A stretch of DNA of 64,000 nucleotides from Pyropia haitanensis (Eukaryota > Rhodophyta > Bangiophyceae > Bangiales > Bangiaceae), in NCBI GenBank assembly GCA_008729055.1, contig SDUX01000003.1, forward strand, positions 1,922,001-1,986,000. The letters are read 5' to 3'. The translations under genes were made by a program, and so were the position numbers. This document shows, in pieces, positions 52,151 through 64,000 of the stretch. A model generated the notes under the pieces. It made no database searches, was not told the DNA's origin, and saw only the letters and a program-made list of their open reading frames with translations. The first letter of the stretch is position 1, and each line of letters begins with the position of its first letter.

Positions 52151-55149
52151 CAGCCCACCCGCCACGGTTGGTCGCGGGGGGCGGGGGCGGCGAGCGCGCC
52201 GTCCTTGGTGGCGGGCGGGCGGGCGCGCCCTCGATGGGGAGGTGAGCGAACGCGCGGCGTCGCGCTGCCTAGAGAGGGGGGGGGGGCATGCGGCGGGCGG
52301 TCGGGCTGCCGGTTGGGGGTGAGGGGTGGCGGTGGGTACGGTACCTCTAGCGCCGTCCCCCGCCCGCTCCCCCCCACCTGCGCGCCCCCGCCGACGGAAC
52401 CGGGCGCGCCCTCGGCGGCGGGCGCCTCCTCGCCTGGCCGAGCCGGGCGCCCATTCTCTCGGGGGAGGGGGGGGGAGCTTGCGCCGGTGCGCTGCCGGTG
52501 GGGGAGGGGGGGACGGGGGAGGGGGGGCGGGAGGTTTGGGCAGGCGCGTGGGGGTGGGGGGGGGGTGGGGGTGCTTGTGCCGCTCATCCCCCCTCGCTGC
52601 AGCGCCGGATGCCCCTCCACAAGGTCCCTCCGCCCGCGGTGGGCGGCCACCGTGACGGCGCCTGCCGCGCGCGGGTGCGTGGCAGGCCGGGCGGGCAGCG
52701 GAACGACCACGCGCGGGCGCGGTGCAGGCGGCGCGGACAGGGGAACAGCCACAGCAACAGCAAAAAATGCACACACCGTATCGCCCGGTGTGCGCAAGAG
52801 GCGCGGGGTGGGCAGGGGAGCAACCGGGACAGCCAAAACTACCGCCGCGAGGTGCGCGCGCAAGAGGCGGGGTGGGCGGGAGCGCAGCCACACGGATGCC
52901 CAACAAAAAGAAAACTCCACCGCCAAGTGGCTGCTTCGGTGGGGGACGGCAGCACAGCGGGGGGGAAAGAAAGAAGGGGGGGCGGAGGGTCGCGGCGTCG
53001 TGGCGACCTCCGCACGGCCTGCTCGCGGCTGTGTCATGCTCCGCCCTCCACCCCCCCCCCCGCCCCTTTGGCATTGGTGGCCGCGGCGACGAAGACGCGG
53101 TGACGCATCCTGCCGCAACACCAGCGCGGCGCTCTGACCGGTGACGCGGTCGTCGACGGGCGCACGCGCGGCGGCTGGTGCGGCACTCCCCCCTGTCCGC
53201 TCCGCTGCGCTCCCCCCCCGCCACCTCCAACCCCCGCCCCCCCCTCCGCGCGACCCCGCCCCGCCTCCTGCAAGGTCTGTCAGGGGGGTGTTGCACGACG
53301 CCATCATGCATAGCATGGCACCAATGCTCGGGCCGCCAGCCGCTATGGCGCGTCCTCGACGGGCGCCGCCAGCCACCGTCTGCTCGCACCGCGGCACCCA
53401 CCCACCACCCCCCACCACCCCCCACCGGCACACCCGCCAGCGCGAAAGGGAGCTGGTAACGGGGCGGCCGGCGCCGTCCCCCGCTGGGTGGCGGCCTGCC
53501 GAGTGGGCCGGCGCACACGCTGCGTACCGCGGAGGGGGGCGCGCGACGCGGCGGCGGACCAACCAGAAGAGCGCGGCGGCCGAAGAAACGGGCGTCGTCC
53601 TCTCAACACCGTTGGCCGCCCGACCGCGGCGGGGCGCCCACGTGCCGCGGGTGACAGCTCGCCACGTGTGCCCTGCTGGCGTGCAGAGGGAGGTCGCGGG
53701 TCTGATGCTCGACCCGTCTCACGTGCGCCGCCGCCGCCACTGGCGCCAGCTGGCGTGGGGGGTGGGTAGGATATGGGAATCTCGACGGTGTCGACCTGCG
53801 GGTGAATCATCTCGAGTTTGGAGCTCCGCCGCGAGGACAGGCTGTTGCCCAGGGGGCGCGCGGAGGTGGGAGGAGAGCTGGTGATGAGGGGCGGCTCTCG
53901 CAGCGGCACATCAATGCGCACTCCAGAAAAGATATGTATCCTCGCTGTCGCGGAGGCGTTGCGTGGTAGGCTGGCACCAAGCGTGGCGTTGCAGGCTGGC
54001 AGCCGCCGCGGGTGTCGGGGCCTGGACACCCGCGTGGCGGTGGTGTTGCTCGCACCATCGCTGACAGAACGCGTCGGGAGGGGCGAGGACCCAAAGGGAG
54101 GGCGGAAGTCGAGCACGAGCTGGCGCGCAGGCACAGTAACACACACCCTGTGCGGACGAGATATCGCGCTGGCATCCCCGTGGCGGCGGAGGACCGCGCG
54201 TCCCGGGAGAGCTCCCGCTCCTCCCATCCAGCCACTCCGCTCTATCCGCGTGTTTTTCTTTCCTGCACTGTGGTGCCGTGCCGTTGCCAGCGCACGCCGC
54301 CCCCCACACGGGGGTGTGACCGACCGACGCACCACACCGTGTCCTTCCGGAGGCAGCTGTTGGGAGGCGCGCCACGCATTGGTTGCAACGCCTCGCTCCC
54401 CTAGCTGGCAACGCAACTCGCGGGGGGCTGCGAACCGCGTCGTCATGGACGTGAGCGGAGAGGGGGTTGCGTGCGGGACAGCTCAGACGCGCTGGCATCA
54501 TCAATGACACACACACCCGGACCGGCTCACAGCTGACAGCCTATCCGCTGGGGGCCTCTGACGATGTATACGCTGCACAGGGCGCTATGGGAGGAAGAGA
54601 GTCCGGGGGGGGCAGGGGCGTGTGCACACAAACGCGGGTGGTTCTTTATTACGCTGGCAGCTGGGCAACAGCCGGGCGACCTACACACAAACAAACAAGA
54701 AACACAGGGGCGGTTGGGAGAGAGGGAGCACACCCGCGGGCACGTCGTCAACGCCATCCTCGGCGCCGCCGAAAAAAAAAAACGACAAACAGTAAACAAC
54801 AAACGCGCGGGGGTGTGAGCCAAAAAAAAAAAAAAGGAAGAATCATCGACATAGTGTTGCACGTGGTCGGGCGCCCACGCGGGAGCGGGAGCAAAAACAA
54901 ACAAAAAAAAGAGCAACGATACAGACACAGGGCCGAAGCGATCTTGCGTGCAGACAGCCGCGCGGGCGTCGCAGCCGCTCAACGGCCGTGGAGGAAGAGC
55001 AGACAACCAATGCAGTGGGGGGGAGGATGAAGAAAAAACTACGCCTTAGCGCCCGATACGGGTCTCTCCGAAAGGCGGCCCCCGCCCCGGTCGGCGGCGG
55101 CCGCCCTCGACGGTGTGACAGCCGCGCCACACCCGCCGGTCCCGCCCCC
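52093..55149. other. Intergenic region, no gene recognised
   Basis: GC-rich to about 53,300; 53,750-54,950 is less GC-rich with A-runs at 54771-54782 and 54821-54834. No conserved protein is seen on either strand. The 3' flank of the MYB gene is its right end. Confidence 0.4.
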
Positions 55150-56145
55150 TCACTCGACCGCCCCCGCGGCGGGCATCGTGTCTTGTCCGACCAGGCACAG
55201 CAACGCCATCCCACACTGCGCCGGCACCGAGCACTTGCTGCCGATGCAGTCCACGTCCACGTCGCCGCTCGCGTTGAAAGGGCCGGCCGCCCCGCCGCCA
55301 ACATCATTAACGCCGCCGCCTCGGACTTCCCCGCCGCCGCCGTCACAGAACGGCCGCCGCGCTGCGTCGTGAGTCGGGCGCGATACGGGCGAGGCCGTCG
55401 CGTCGCGTGCCGCCGCGGCCGCCGCCGCCACCGCGGCTTCGACCAGCGCCTGCATGTCGGCGCGGCCGAGGCACGCGCGCTTGGCCTCCCGCACCAGCCG
55501 CATCGACCACTTTTGCGCGTGCGTCCGCACCTGCGTCTGGTTGCGCGTCGCGACGTGCGCGGCGATCGCCTTGAGGTCCTTGGTCCCGTACAGCGACAGC
55601 GCCTCGACAAACAGCCTGTGCTCGGACGGCGTCCAGTAGCGCGACTGGCCCGCCACCTTGGGCTTGGGCGCCCGCGGCTTGCGCACCCCGGCGGGCCGCG
55701 GCCGCGGCGCCGGTGACGGCCACCGGAGGGACGCCGCCGACTTGGCGGTCCAAGGGCGGGGCGCTGGCGGCGCCGCCATTGGCGCCGCCGTGGCAGGCCC
55801 CGCCGCCGGGGAGGCCGGGCCTACCGCAGGGGACCCGTGCGCCGACGTGACGGCCGACGCCGGCGGCTCGGGGGATGCCCGTCGCGACGTCGATGCGCAA
55901 GGCAAAGGGGACGTGGCCACCGGCACGGCAGCGGCGGCAGGGGCGGCAGCAGCCGGCGGCGAAGACGCCGACGGCCGTCCCCGCGCTCCGCACAGCCGCG
56001 CCTCGGTGTGGAGCGGCGGCAGCAGCAGGGGCAACGGACGCGGCACTAACTCGGGGGTGGCGGCGTACGCCGACAGCCACGAGTGCTCATAGCGGTGGCT
56101 GTCAAAGGCGTCGGCGAGGAAGGGCGGCCGCGTGCAGCCCATCAT
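55150..56145 (-). CDS. Single-MYB (SHAQKYF-type) transcription factor
   Basis: 331 residues from the first of two consecutive ATGs (56145/56142). The DNA-binding repeat is SRYWTPSEHRLFVEALSLYG, TKDLKAIAAHVATRNQTQVR, THAQKWSMRL: three regularly spaced aromatic positions and a third helix equivalent to the plant SHAQKYF motif, here THAQKW. A basic Pro-rich stretch (RKPRAPKPKVAGQ) before it could be a nuclear localisation signal. The rest is Ala/Pro/Gly-rich and disordered. Family members regulate circadian, light or stress genes in plants; the target here is unknown. An AT-rich tract (56222-56235; minus-strand TTTATTTTTTTTTAC) lies about 80 bases upstream. Confidence 0.85.
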   Translation of the reverse strand: MMGCTRPPFLADAFDSHRYEHSWLSAYAATPELVPRPLPLLLPPLHTEARLCGARGRPSASSPPAAAAPAAAAVPVATSPLPCASTSRRASPEPPASAVTSAHGSPAVGPASPAAGPATAAPMAAPPAPRPWTAKSAASLRWPSPAPRPRPAGVRKPRAPKPKVAGQSRYWTPSEHRLFVEALSLYGTKDLKAIAAHVATRNQTQVRTHAQKWSMRLVREAKRACLGRADMQALVEAAVAAAAAAARDATASPVSRPTHDAARRPFCDGGGGEVRGGGVNDVGGGAAGPFNASGDVDVDCIGSKCSVPAQCGMALLCLVGQDTMPAAGAVE

Positions 56146-56945
56146 CGTTGGGGAGTGCGGGGCGGGGGCCGCGGAAGGTGAGCGCGGAGGGTTGCTGGCA
56201 GCGAGCACTGTGCACACGGCGTAAAAAAAAATAAACAGGACGGTGACGACGACGGCGGGGTCGGTCGGAGGTGTGCGTGCCTCTCCCCACAGGTGTGCGC
56301 GCGCGTGCGTTCAAGTGCAGGGGGGCGTCCGCAGCGGGTGGGGGCGCAAAAATAGGGGGGCGGGCGCAAGTGGCGGCTGCAGGAGAGCACTGGCGGCAAG
56401 GCAGCGGAGCTCGCGCGGCCGCAGGTGGCACCGGTCGAGCTCGTGCCCCACTGCGGACCTTTTTTCCGTTTAGGATTCTCCGACCTCCACCCACCGAGGC
56501 GCGTGGGGGCACGCGCCGCCGTTGGGCCGAACCCCCCCTCTCCGTTCAGCTCACTGTGCGCACAGACACCCCCGGCCTCCGGTGCGCACGGGCAATACGA
56601 CAAAAACCCCATGCGCACGGTTCACTGAGGGGGTGCGGCTGGCAGGGTAACCCGCCGCCGCCGGGTCATTTGCGCCTGTTCTTGGCCCCCCCCCCCCCCC
56701 GCCCCCCACCCCCCCACGTGCCCGCTGCCATCCTCATCTCTCCCCTGCGCTCCTCCCGGGGGGCGCGTCGCCTGCCACCCACAGGCGGCGGCTGGCACCC
56801 TCGGGCGGCCGCCAACGTAGGCGCTCGGCGGCCGCCACGCACAGCGGCGCCGCCTGTGGTTGCCTGGTCACACAACCACGCGGGGGGGGGGGCGCGCGGA
56901 GAGTCTGGCGTGAATCGCGCCGCTGACAAGGCGCCACTACGCCCC

Positions 56946-56976
<31 letters not shown>

Positions 56977-59900
56977 TTCGGTGGGTCTGACGCAACCACG
57001 TAGCGGCGGCGGGGCGTCGGCCTTGGCCAGAAAAACGCGGAGACAATTGGCAGTTGGGGGCACGGCGCACCAAGGCCGCGAATCCGGCCGCCCCCCCGCC
57101 CCCCACTGCTGTCGTCGCCGCGGTCCCCACGAACACCTCATCGCACCCTTGACAGACACACGACCGGCCGCTCACGCGGGTGCGCACAGACTTGAAGGGC
57201 AGCGGCGGCGGGTCCGGTGCTCGCTGTCGTCCGCGGGCTGGTCATTGCGCGTGCGTGGGTGGAGCGCCAACCGGGCTCAGTGTAAACGCAGATGAATAGA
57301 ACGGGACACTGTGGGAATAACGGCAGCGGACAGGGCTCGCACGTCGGTCGGTGGGTGGGGACTTGGGTTCTGTTTTTCTCTTTTCCACGCCTCTGGTTGG
57401 CCCGTTTTCTCGGCTGCCTCCTGCGGTTCCCGCGCATCCAATCTCTGCTCGCCGCCGCTCCGCACCGCGAGGGTTGTGCCTGTGTGGGTCTGGCCACGCC
57501 GCCAAGCCAATGGGGGCCCGTCGCGGCCGCCCGTCGCTGCCGTCCGCCGCCGCCTGCGCCGCCCCCTGCCCGCCAGCCGCCTCCATAGGGGCACCGCGAG
57601 CCCCCCGCACCGCATCCGGCCGCCCACGGCCCGCTCGCACCTCCCATTCGTGCGGGGGGCTGGCCAACGGGCGGCGCCGTCAGAGGGGCCGAGCTTTCAC
57701 GACCCCCCCCCCCCCCCCCAGCGTGAGCTCTCCTGCCTCACGGTGATCTGGTGTTGCCGCGGGCGTAGCCGCCCCTTCACCTCTGACGCGAGGAGCGGCT
57801 GCCAGTCGCGCGGTCGCATTCCAGCACCTGGACGGAGATGGACAACGCAGCGGCAGGCTCTCGCGGGGAGGTACACCTCGCTCCATGCAAGCGGCAGCAT
57901 GGTTGGCCGGCCGGCCCCCTCCATTGCGCACGTCGCTGAGCGGGGGGGCAACTCACAGCGGGGGGGGGTGGCAAGCAAGCCGTCCAATCAGGGTCGCACT
58001 GTGGGCGGGCGCTGGAAGCACGCGACGAGTCACCGCACGCCGTCGCCCCTCGCTGGCTCAGCCCAGAGCCGCCGGCGTCTCCGCCATGGGGCGCCCGTCT
58101 TTTGCAGGGAGCCTGTAACCAAACTAAGGAAAGTGGGAGGTGTGTAAAGATCCGCCCCTCCTGACGCCCCTCTGGCTCACCGACACATCGCGGGGGCGGC
58201 CCGTGTTGGTGGTGGTTGTGAGGCCCGATTTTCAACATGCCATGCGGTCAACACCGGAGGCAAGCGCTCGTGTCCCTGCTGGGTCCAGGCGGGCTCTCGT
58301 CATGGCGGTCTGGGTCCCCCTCTCTCTCGGGGGTGCTTCAGGCCCCGCCAACGGCTGCCAGCGCGAGGCGGCCACGCCGCGCCGACAAGGCGGTGCGTGT
58401 ACGGTGTGTGGGCCAGTGGCCCCGCCAAGGGGGAGGCGAGCGGGCGAGCCGGCGTACCCCCACCCAGACCGCCGGCGTGACCTGCTTCCGTGTCCGTATC
58501 TCCGCCCGACAATCCCCACCTCCCCCGTCCGCCGTCGTTACTGCGCTGCGCCATGAGGCAGAATGGACGGTGAGGGTGAACCCGGCGTCGCGGCGCTGGC
58601 GCCTGCTGGCCTCTGGCAGGAGCGAGCTTGCCGCCCGCCGGAGTCGGAGGTGTGAGCAAGACCCACCCAGTGGTGGGTGCACAGGCAGACACGTCTCAGG
58701 CAAGGCTGCTCCTGGCAAGAAACGCCGCCCACCGTGACCTCGGCCGCGGCGCCGCGTCCCCATTGGCGCGGGTCACGAGATCTGCGCGTGTTGGGTCGCG
58801 ACAAGCTCCGCTGCGATGTACGTCATGGCGAGCGGGCAGCCAAAGTCGTTGGCGGTGGCCCGTCCACTTTTCGCCCGTTTGCTGCGTTTTCTTTGGTTGG
58901 CGAGGCCGCCACGCGCACAGCGACGTCCGAGGGCGTCCACCGGCACGTTGCAGGCCTCTGCACCTCTCTTGTCATTACTGTCTTTCAGAGTGCCCGTCCG
59001 CGGCTGCGCAGGCACTGCCCCACCGGCTGACGCGTCTGGCGGACGCCGGAAACGGCAGCCCAATAGCAGGATCCGGTTGCTCGTGATCCACCCCCCAGCC
59101 GGAATCGCAGAATCGGGTCGTTGTCAGCGGCCTCCTGGACTCCGTGAATTTCTTCGTGCCGAATCCTCGACGTGTCTGGCGGCGAGCTCCCCACGGCGGG
59201 GGCACCCGAGAGCCGTTGATCGCCAGACATGGCCAGACCGGGAGCCCCTTTCGCAAGCATCGCGCGGGCCCGTCCCCACGCAAAGCGGGGGCACGCCCTC
59301 ACCCAGGCACACCCCCCTGCCGTGCGCCGCCCCTGAGAGGCGCAGCCGGTCCCCGACCTTCCCCGCCTCTGGCCCCAGACCGCCTCTGCCGACCACTGTG
59401 CATGCCACCGTCACCGCGCACAGTGGCAGAAAAGCGTGGTCCCGCCGCCCCAACCGCGGCGGGGAGGCACCGCCAGTCGCGGCCGGCGAGTGGCAGAGAC
59501 GCCGGCCGCTCGAGCCGCCGGGGCACGCGTCGACGCACCCGCCGGCGGCCGATGCGATCCGGAATCGTGCGAGGCACGGAGAGGCATCGGCGGGGTCGAG
59601 GCGACGGGGGGGGTTGAGGAAGGAGACGTCCGGTGGGAGGTCACTGCGACGGCCATGGCCCCCGAGACACGCACGGGTGGGGGTGGGTGTTGATGTGCTC
59701 CGGGCGCGTGGCGGGGTGCGAAAGGATGCCGTCACATTGTACAAAAAACAGTGCTCACAGTGCTCGAACATCCTCGCAAGCTGAGAGCACATAAGAGCTC
59801 TGAGAGACACTCCAACAATGCCAATCTAGACACCTCCACAAGTGTTCTCTCTGTGTTTGACGAGCACTCACTCTAGGTGTGCGACGACCCTGAGCCCCTC

Positions 59901-61070
59901 GACCTGGGGACACCGTCCTCGACGCATCGACGGTTGTTGTGAGCTCCGGACACCCCCCCCCCCCTCCCCCCCCCCCGCCCCCTGCGCTGGGAGGGCACCC
60001 ACACCGGCCGCGTGGCGGCTGGTGCGTCACGCCGCGCGACACGCGGGCAGGTGGCAGCGGCGGGGCGCGCTGGCAGCGCCCGGCCCTTGCCGCCGACGCG
60101 CTCACACGTCGCCGCCAGGCGGCGTCAGTTGCCACACACGTGCGCGGGGCCCCGGTCGACACGTTGCCGGCGCCCGCGGGAGGATTGCCGCTGGAGGCCC
60201 CCGTTGGGTCCCCGCGGGTGTACTTCCGTACGCGCGGGGCGGGTGGTGGTGTGAGCTGGTGGCCTGGTGCGTGAGTCAGACACCGGCGGACGTTGGGGCA
60301 TGAGCGTGCACAGCGGCAGGGGGCTCCGCCTTGGTCCCGCCCCCCTTCGCGCTTTGGAGCGGTCAACACAACCGACGACGCCAGACAGCTGGTGGGACGC
60401 GTATGTGCTGTGTATGTCCATCCTACTGAGGCATTGGACTGATCTCCCGCCTCCCCTCCCCCCCCACCCCCTTTCCCGATGCCGGTTTCTACGCTCACCT
60501 CACGCCCGCCGCGTCGCTGCGAGCAGCCCCGCCCCGTTGGTCGCACCAGGCGCAGCTGTCCGCCGCTGGAGTCGACCACGCGCCGCCGCGCCACCCTTGC
60601 TCGGTTGCACGTCTGCCGCGGCCGTGTTGGCAAGCTGGGTGCCACCGCGGTGGCAATGCCACAAGGGGGACCACGCGACGACGGTGACAGACAAGACAGA
60701 CCCAAAGCAAAACCTGCGCGCCTCCCCGGGTACCAGTAGCCAGGGGATGCAGGGAGGACTCAACGTGGGCCACCTCTCATGGACGAACGCCAGTCGCGTA
60801 CAAGCAAAAAAAAAAAAGGGATTATGTTATAGCGGGGGAGGGGTGGACGCCAGCCGCCCGCTCGGGCCACCGTCCAACGATACGCCCTCCTACACCGCAA
60901 ACAAACAAGACAGAGAACACGACGCATCCCTACCCACCAGTCAAGGGGCGACGACCGCCGCACAGTTACCCCTACTACCCACCAGCCCAAACAAAGTAGT
61001 CAAGGGCGCACGCCGCCGCCCCGGGAGCGCCCGACACCGTCCGGTGTCGACCACCTCGGCTCGACACCGG
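56146..61070. other. Long intergenic region without a recognised gene
   Basis: 4.9 kb. C-runs at 56685-56700, 56947-56977 (about 31 C) and 57708-57719. 59,740-59,930 is less GC-rich. Many open frames, none with a recognisable domain or consistent coding pattern. It may hold promoters of the MYB gene and the 3' flank of the last gene. Confidence 0.4.
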
Positions 61071-62054
61071 TCACAGCCGCGCCACCACCGTCGACAGCGC
61101 CGTGACGGCCGCGGCGCCCACACACGCCCACGCCACGTCGGCCACCCCCCCCACCCCCCCAGACGGCGGCGCCAGGCCCGCCACGGGAGCGCGCGGTGGC
61201 GCCACCGCGGTCGCCGCCTTGGTCGCCGCCGCCGCCGCCGCCGCCGCGGCCTCTGCAGCCTCCGCGCCGGCGGCCGCCTCCAACCCCACCGGGGCGCGAA
61301 AACGGCGGCGGTGAGGCACGGCGCCTTCCCCCCCAGACGCTCGGCGCACGGCGGGCGCGGCAAAAAGGGGCGGCGCGACGGGGGTCCCCCCCACCCCCCC
61401 CGCCGCTCCCCCCCCGCGGAGAGGGCCAGGTACACCCACGCGCCGGCGAGCACCCCCCCCACCGCCCCTACCGCCGCGCCCGACGGCGCCGCGGCAGTCG
61501 CCGCGACGCCCGCCGCGACGCCCGCCGGCGCCACCGCCGCGGCGGCCAAAAATGTTGCCGTCACGACCAACGCCGACGGCGGTGGTGGCGGCGGCGGCGT
61601 TGACGCCGCCGCCGCCGTCGCTGCCGCCACCGCCGCCGCCGCCGTCGCATCGGGAGCCGCCGCTAGCAACGCGGCAGCCGCCACCGCCGCGGCGGCGGTC
61701 GTGGCGGCGGCAGCCGCGGGCGGCAGGTCGCGCACGTCGAGCGTCCCCTCCTCGTCCAGGTCAAGGTCCGACAGCCCCGGCGGGAGCGCCACCGGCCGCG
61801 CTGCCGCCGCAGGCACAGGTGACCGTGGCGCCGCCGCCGACGCCGCCGCCGCCCCGCCGCGGCGGCTCAGCAGCCACCCGAGGCGGCCGCCGAGTGTGCC
61901 CCCGCCCGCGGCGGCCACCAGCGCCGCGGCGGCAAGCGCGGGCACCGCCGCCGCGGCGGTCGCCGCCACCCCCACCGCCACTCCCGTCAGCGCCGCCGCC
62001 GCGACCGCGTACGGCGACAGGACGGCAGCCACAAAGCGCGACGACGTCCCGCCG

Positions 62055-62104
<50 letters not shown>

Positions 62105-64000
62105 GTCGCCACTGGCAGCCAATGACCGGCGGCGGCGGCCCCAGCCGCGCCGCCGGTGGCGGCCGCCACCGCCGCCACCGCCGCCACCGCTGTCGCCATC
62201 GCCACGCCGCCCCACACTGCGGCCCGTGGACGGGGACGAGCCCGTCGACCGCCGCGCCGCCGCGGCGGCGGCCTCCTCCTCAGACGATGGCAACGACGGG
62301 GGCCACGCCCACGGTGACGCGCCGACGCCCGTCGGGATAAACCCGTCGTGCCGCCGTCGCTGTCGCTGCTCGTCGGCGGGCGCGCCGGGGGGGTGGGGGG
62401 GGGGGACGACTCCCCGGCGGCGCCCAAGCGGAGGGGGGGCGGATGGGCGGTCGCGCCGCCGCGGCCGCTCGTGTGCTCCGCCGCCGTGACAGTGCTGTGC
62501 AGCACCGGCAGGTACCCCGCGCCCGTCGCGTGCGCGCCGTCGCCGCCGACACGACCGCCACTGGCACACTCGCCGTCGCTGTCGGGGACACCCACCACCG
62601 GCGGGGGCACGGGAATCGCGGCGGCGGCGGCACGGACGCCGCCACCGGCAGAGGCGCCCCTCCCGCCTTCCCCAGATGGGAAAAAGGGAGACGCACCGCT
62701 CCCCCCCCCTTCCAGGCCCACCGGCAGGGAGCCACCGCCTCCCCCCCCGCCCCTCGCCAGGTAGTTGCGACCGTCAGTCCCGGCGGGGGGATGCAGCACC
62801 AGCACCTCGTCGCCCGCCCCTCCCCCGTCAATCCGCAGCACCTGGCAGGCGCTGCCGGCCGCGGCTGCCGTCGCGGGCTTGGCCAACGGGCCGTCGGGCA
62901 CCCCCCCCCCAGCCAGCGGCGGGGTGGCGCCAACCGCCACAGCCGACCCCCCCAACACGCCACCTCCCGGCATCGCACCGGCGGGACCCCCACCCCCCGT
63001 CACGACCGCCTCAAGCGAGCGCGACGCCCCCCCCACCGCCACCTCAGCCGCCACGCGCTGCACCCCCCGCTCGGCGGCGCTGCCGTCGGCACCCTCCCCC
63101 CGCCCTACCCCCCCCCCTCCCCCCCGCGCCGCCGCCACCGCCGCCGCCGCCGCCGCCGTGGCCGCCGCGACCTTGCGCGCCGCCCGCCGCGGCCGCGACG
63201 CGGTCAGCGCGTGGAGGCGGTTGCGGACGGCGAGGACCTGGCTCAGGCCCGCCGCGCTCAGGCCCGACGACGCGAACGAGCCACCGACGCTGCCGCCGCC
63301 ACCGCCGCCCGCCCCGCGCCGCCGCGTAGGCCGCCGCGGCCGCCGGACGCGGCCGCCGCCGCTGCTGCGGCCGCCGCCACCACCGCCGCCACCGCCGGCG
63401 GCACGTCCCCCAGCGCCGCCGCCGTTGCTGCTGCTGCTGCTGCTGTCGCTGTCGCTGTCGCTGTCACCGTGGCGGCCGCTCGCCAGGCGCGACAGCTGGG
63501 CTAGGCCCGACGAGTGGCGGCGGCTCGAGCCGCGGCCGCCGCGGCCGCCCCCCCGGCTGACGCCGCCGCCGCCACGCGCGAGCAGCGCCGGCGAGCTGGC
63601 CATCGAGCCGGGCTGGCCGCGGCGGCCACCCCCCCCACCGCCGCCGCCGCTGCCGCCGCTGCCGCCGCCGCTGCCGCCGCCGCCACTAGCGCCGCCCACC
63701 CGCCGTGGCCGGCCGGCTAGCTGTCCCATGCTGCCCAGGTCAATGATGGCAAACGAGCCGCCCGGCTCGTCCGAGCTCTCCCCCGCCGACCGCTCCCACG
63801 GCGACGCCGCCGCCGCGGCCGACGGCCCCGACGGCCCCGACACGCCCGCCACATCCGCGGCGGCGGCGGCGGCAGCACCGGGCGGCAGAAGCGGCGACGG
63901 CGGCTCCACGTCAACGACGCGCACGATGTGGCGGCGGCGGCCAGACGGCGGCACGCCCCCCCCGCAGCTGTGGCCACCGTCGCCGCCGCCACCGCCGCCG
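61071..64000 (-). CDS. Partial multi-pass membrane protein with long disordered N-terminus
   Basis: The 5' end lies beyond the window. Visible N-terminal parts are Gly/Ser/Asp-rich (HIVRVVDVEPPSPLL, SSDEPGGSFAIIDLGSMGQL, a SDSDSDSSSSSS tract, then basic PRRAARKVAAAT). The C-terminal half has several hydrophobic segments: VAAVLSPYAVAAAALTGVAV, VPALAAAALVAA, ALVVTATFLAAAAVAPAGVA, VGGVLAGAWVYLALSAGG and finally DVAWACVGAAAVTALSTVVA close to the stop at 61071. An acidic segment DLDLDEEGTLDVRDLP lies between membrane segments. Frame changes occur at G-runs 62387-62405 and at C-runs 61394-61415. I do not recognise the family; calling it an integral membrane protein rests on hydrophobicity only, and Ala-rich low complexity could mimic this. 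Confidence 0.5.

Noticed and set aside
1..64000. tRNA or rRNA genes
   Set aside because: I looked for conserved tRNA arm patterns and rRNA-like stretches and saw none I could support by eye.

Overview
The window looks like nuclear DNA of a eukaryotic alga. It is extremely GC-rich, full of G/C homopolymers and GCC/GCG trinucleotide runs, and intron-poor. It contains a probable cytochrome b6f assembly factor, which implies a photosynthetic plastid, a PIF/Harbinger transposon, an Elongator subunit and a MutL mismatch-repair protein. A bangiophyte red alga of the Porphyra/Pyropia type fits best, because of very high GC, few introns and Ala/Gly/Pro-rich insertions inside conserved proteins. This is inference; no rRNA, tRNA or organelle marker is present to prove it.

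Layout. 0.3-2.5 kb: secreted protein of 23 four-cysteine repeats (-). 4.0-7.3 kb: PMS2-type MutL (-). 8.6-9.3 kb: NADAR-family protein (+). 9.8-11.0 kb: conserved protein of unknown function (-). 12.0-14.0 kb: element bounded by 30-bp inverted repeats. 15.0-16.7 kb: secreted FG-GAP/UnbV protein (+). 17.0-22.8 kb: three paralogous small secreted Lys/Glu-rich proteins with a shared core promoter. 23.1-26.7 kb: three tandem copies of a 729-bp inverted-repeat element, the first split by another transposon. 27.0-28.2 kb: CCB2/CCB4-like plastid protein (+). 28.9-32.5 kb: three-exon fumarate reductase fused to a cytochrome-b5-reductase-like domain (-). 34.6-39.7 kb: PIF/Harbinger element with transposase. 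41.0-41.5 kb: small secreted Cys-rich protein (-). 43.8-45.3 kb: two more 729-bp elements facing each other as a 1.5-kb palindrome. 45.8-52.1 kb: ELP1/IKI3 of Elongator (+). 55.2-56.1 kb: single-MYB transcription factor (-). 61.1 kb to the right edge: partial multi-pass membrane protein (-).

A recurrent feature is that conserved proteins change reading frame exactly at G/C homopolymers of about 8-17 bases (MutL, UnbV protein, CCB2/4, fumarate reductase, transposase, ELP1, last gene). I treat these as single genes whose homopolymer lengths are wrong in the assembly or variable, not as pseudogenes. The genes are not an operon; they are separate eukaryotic transcription units. The most unusual content is the 729-bp element family with its tandem and palindromic arrangement, the clean nested insertion in one copy, and the Lys/Glu-rich secreted family with its conserved promoter and leader.
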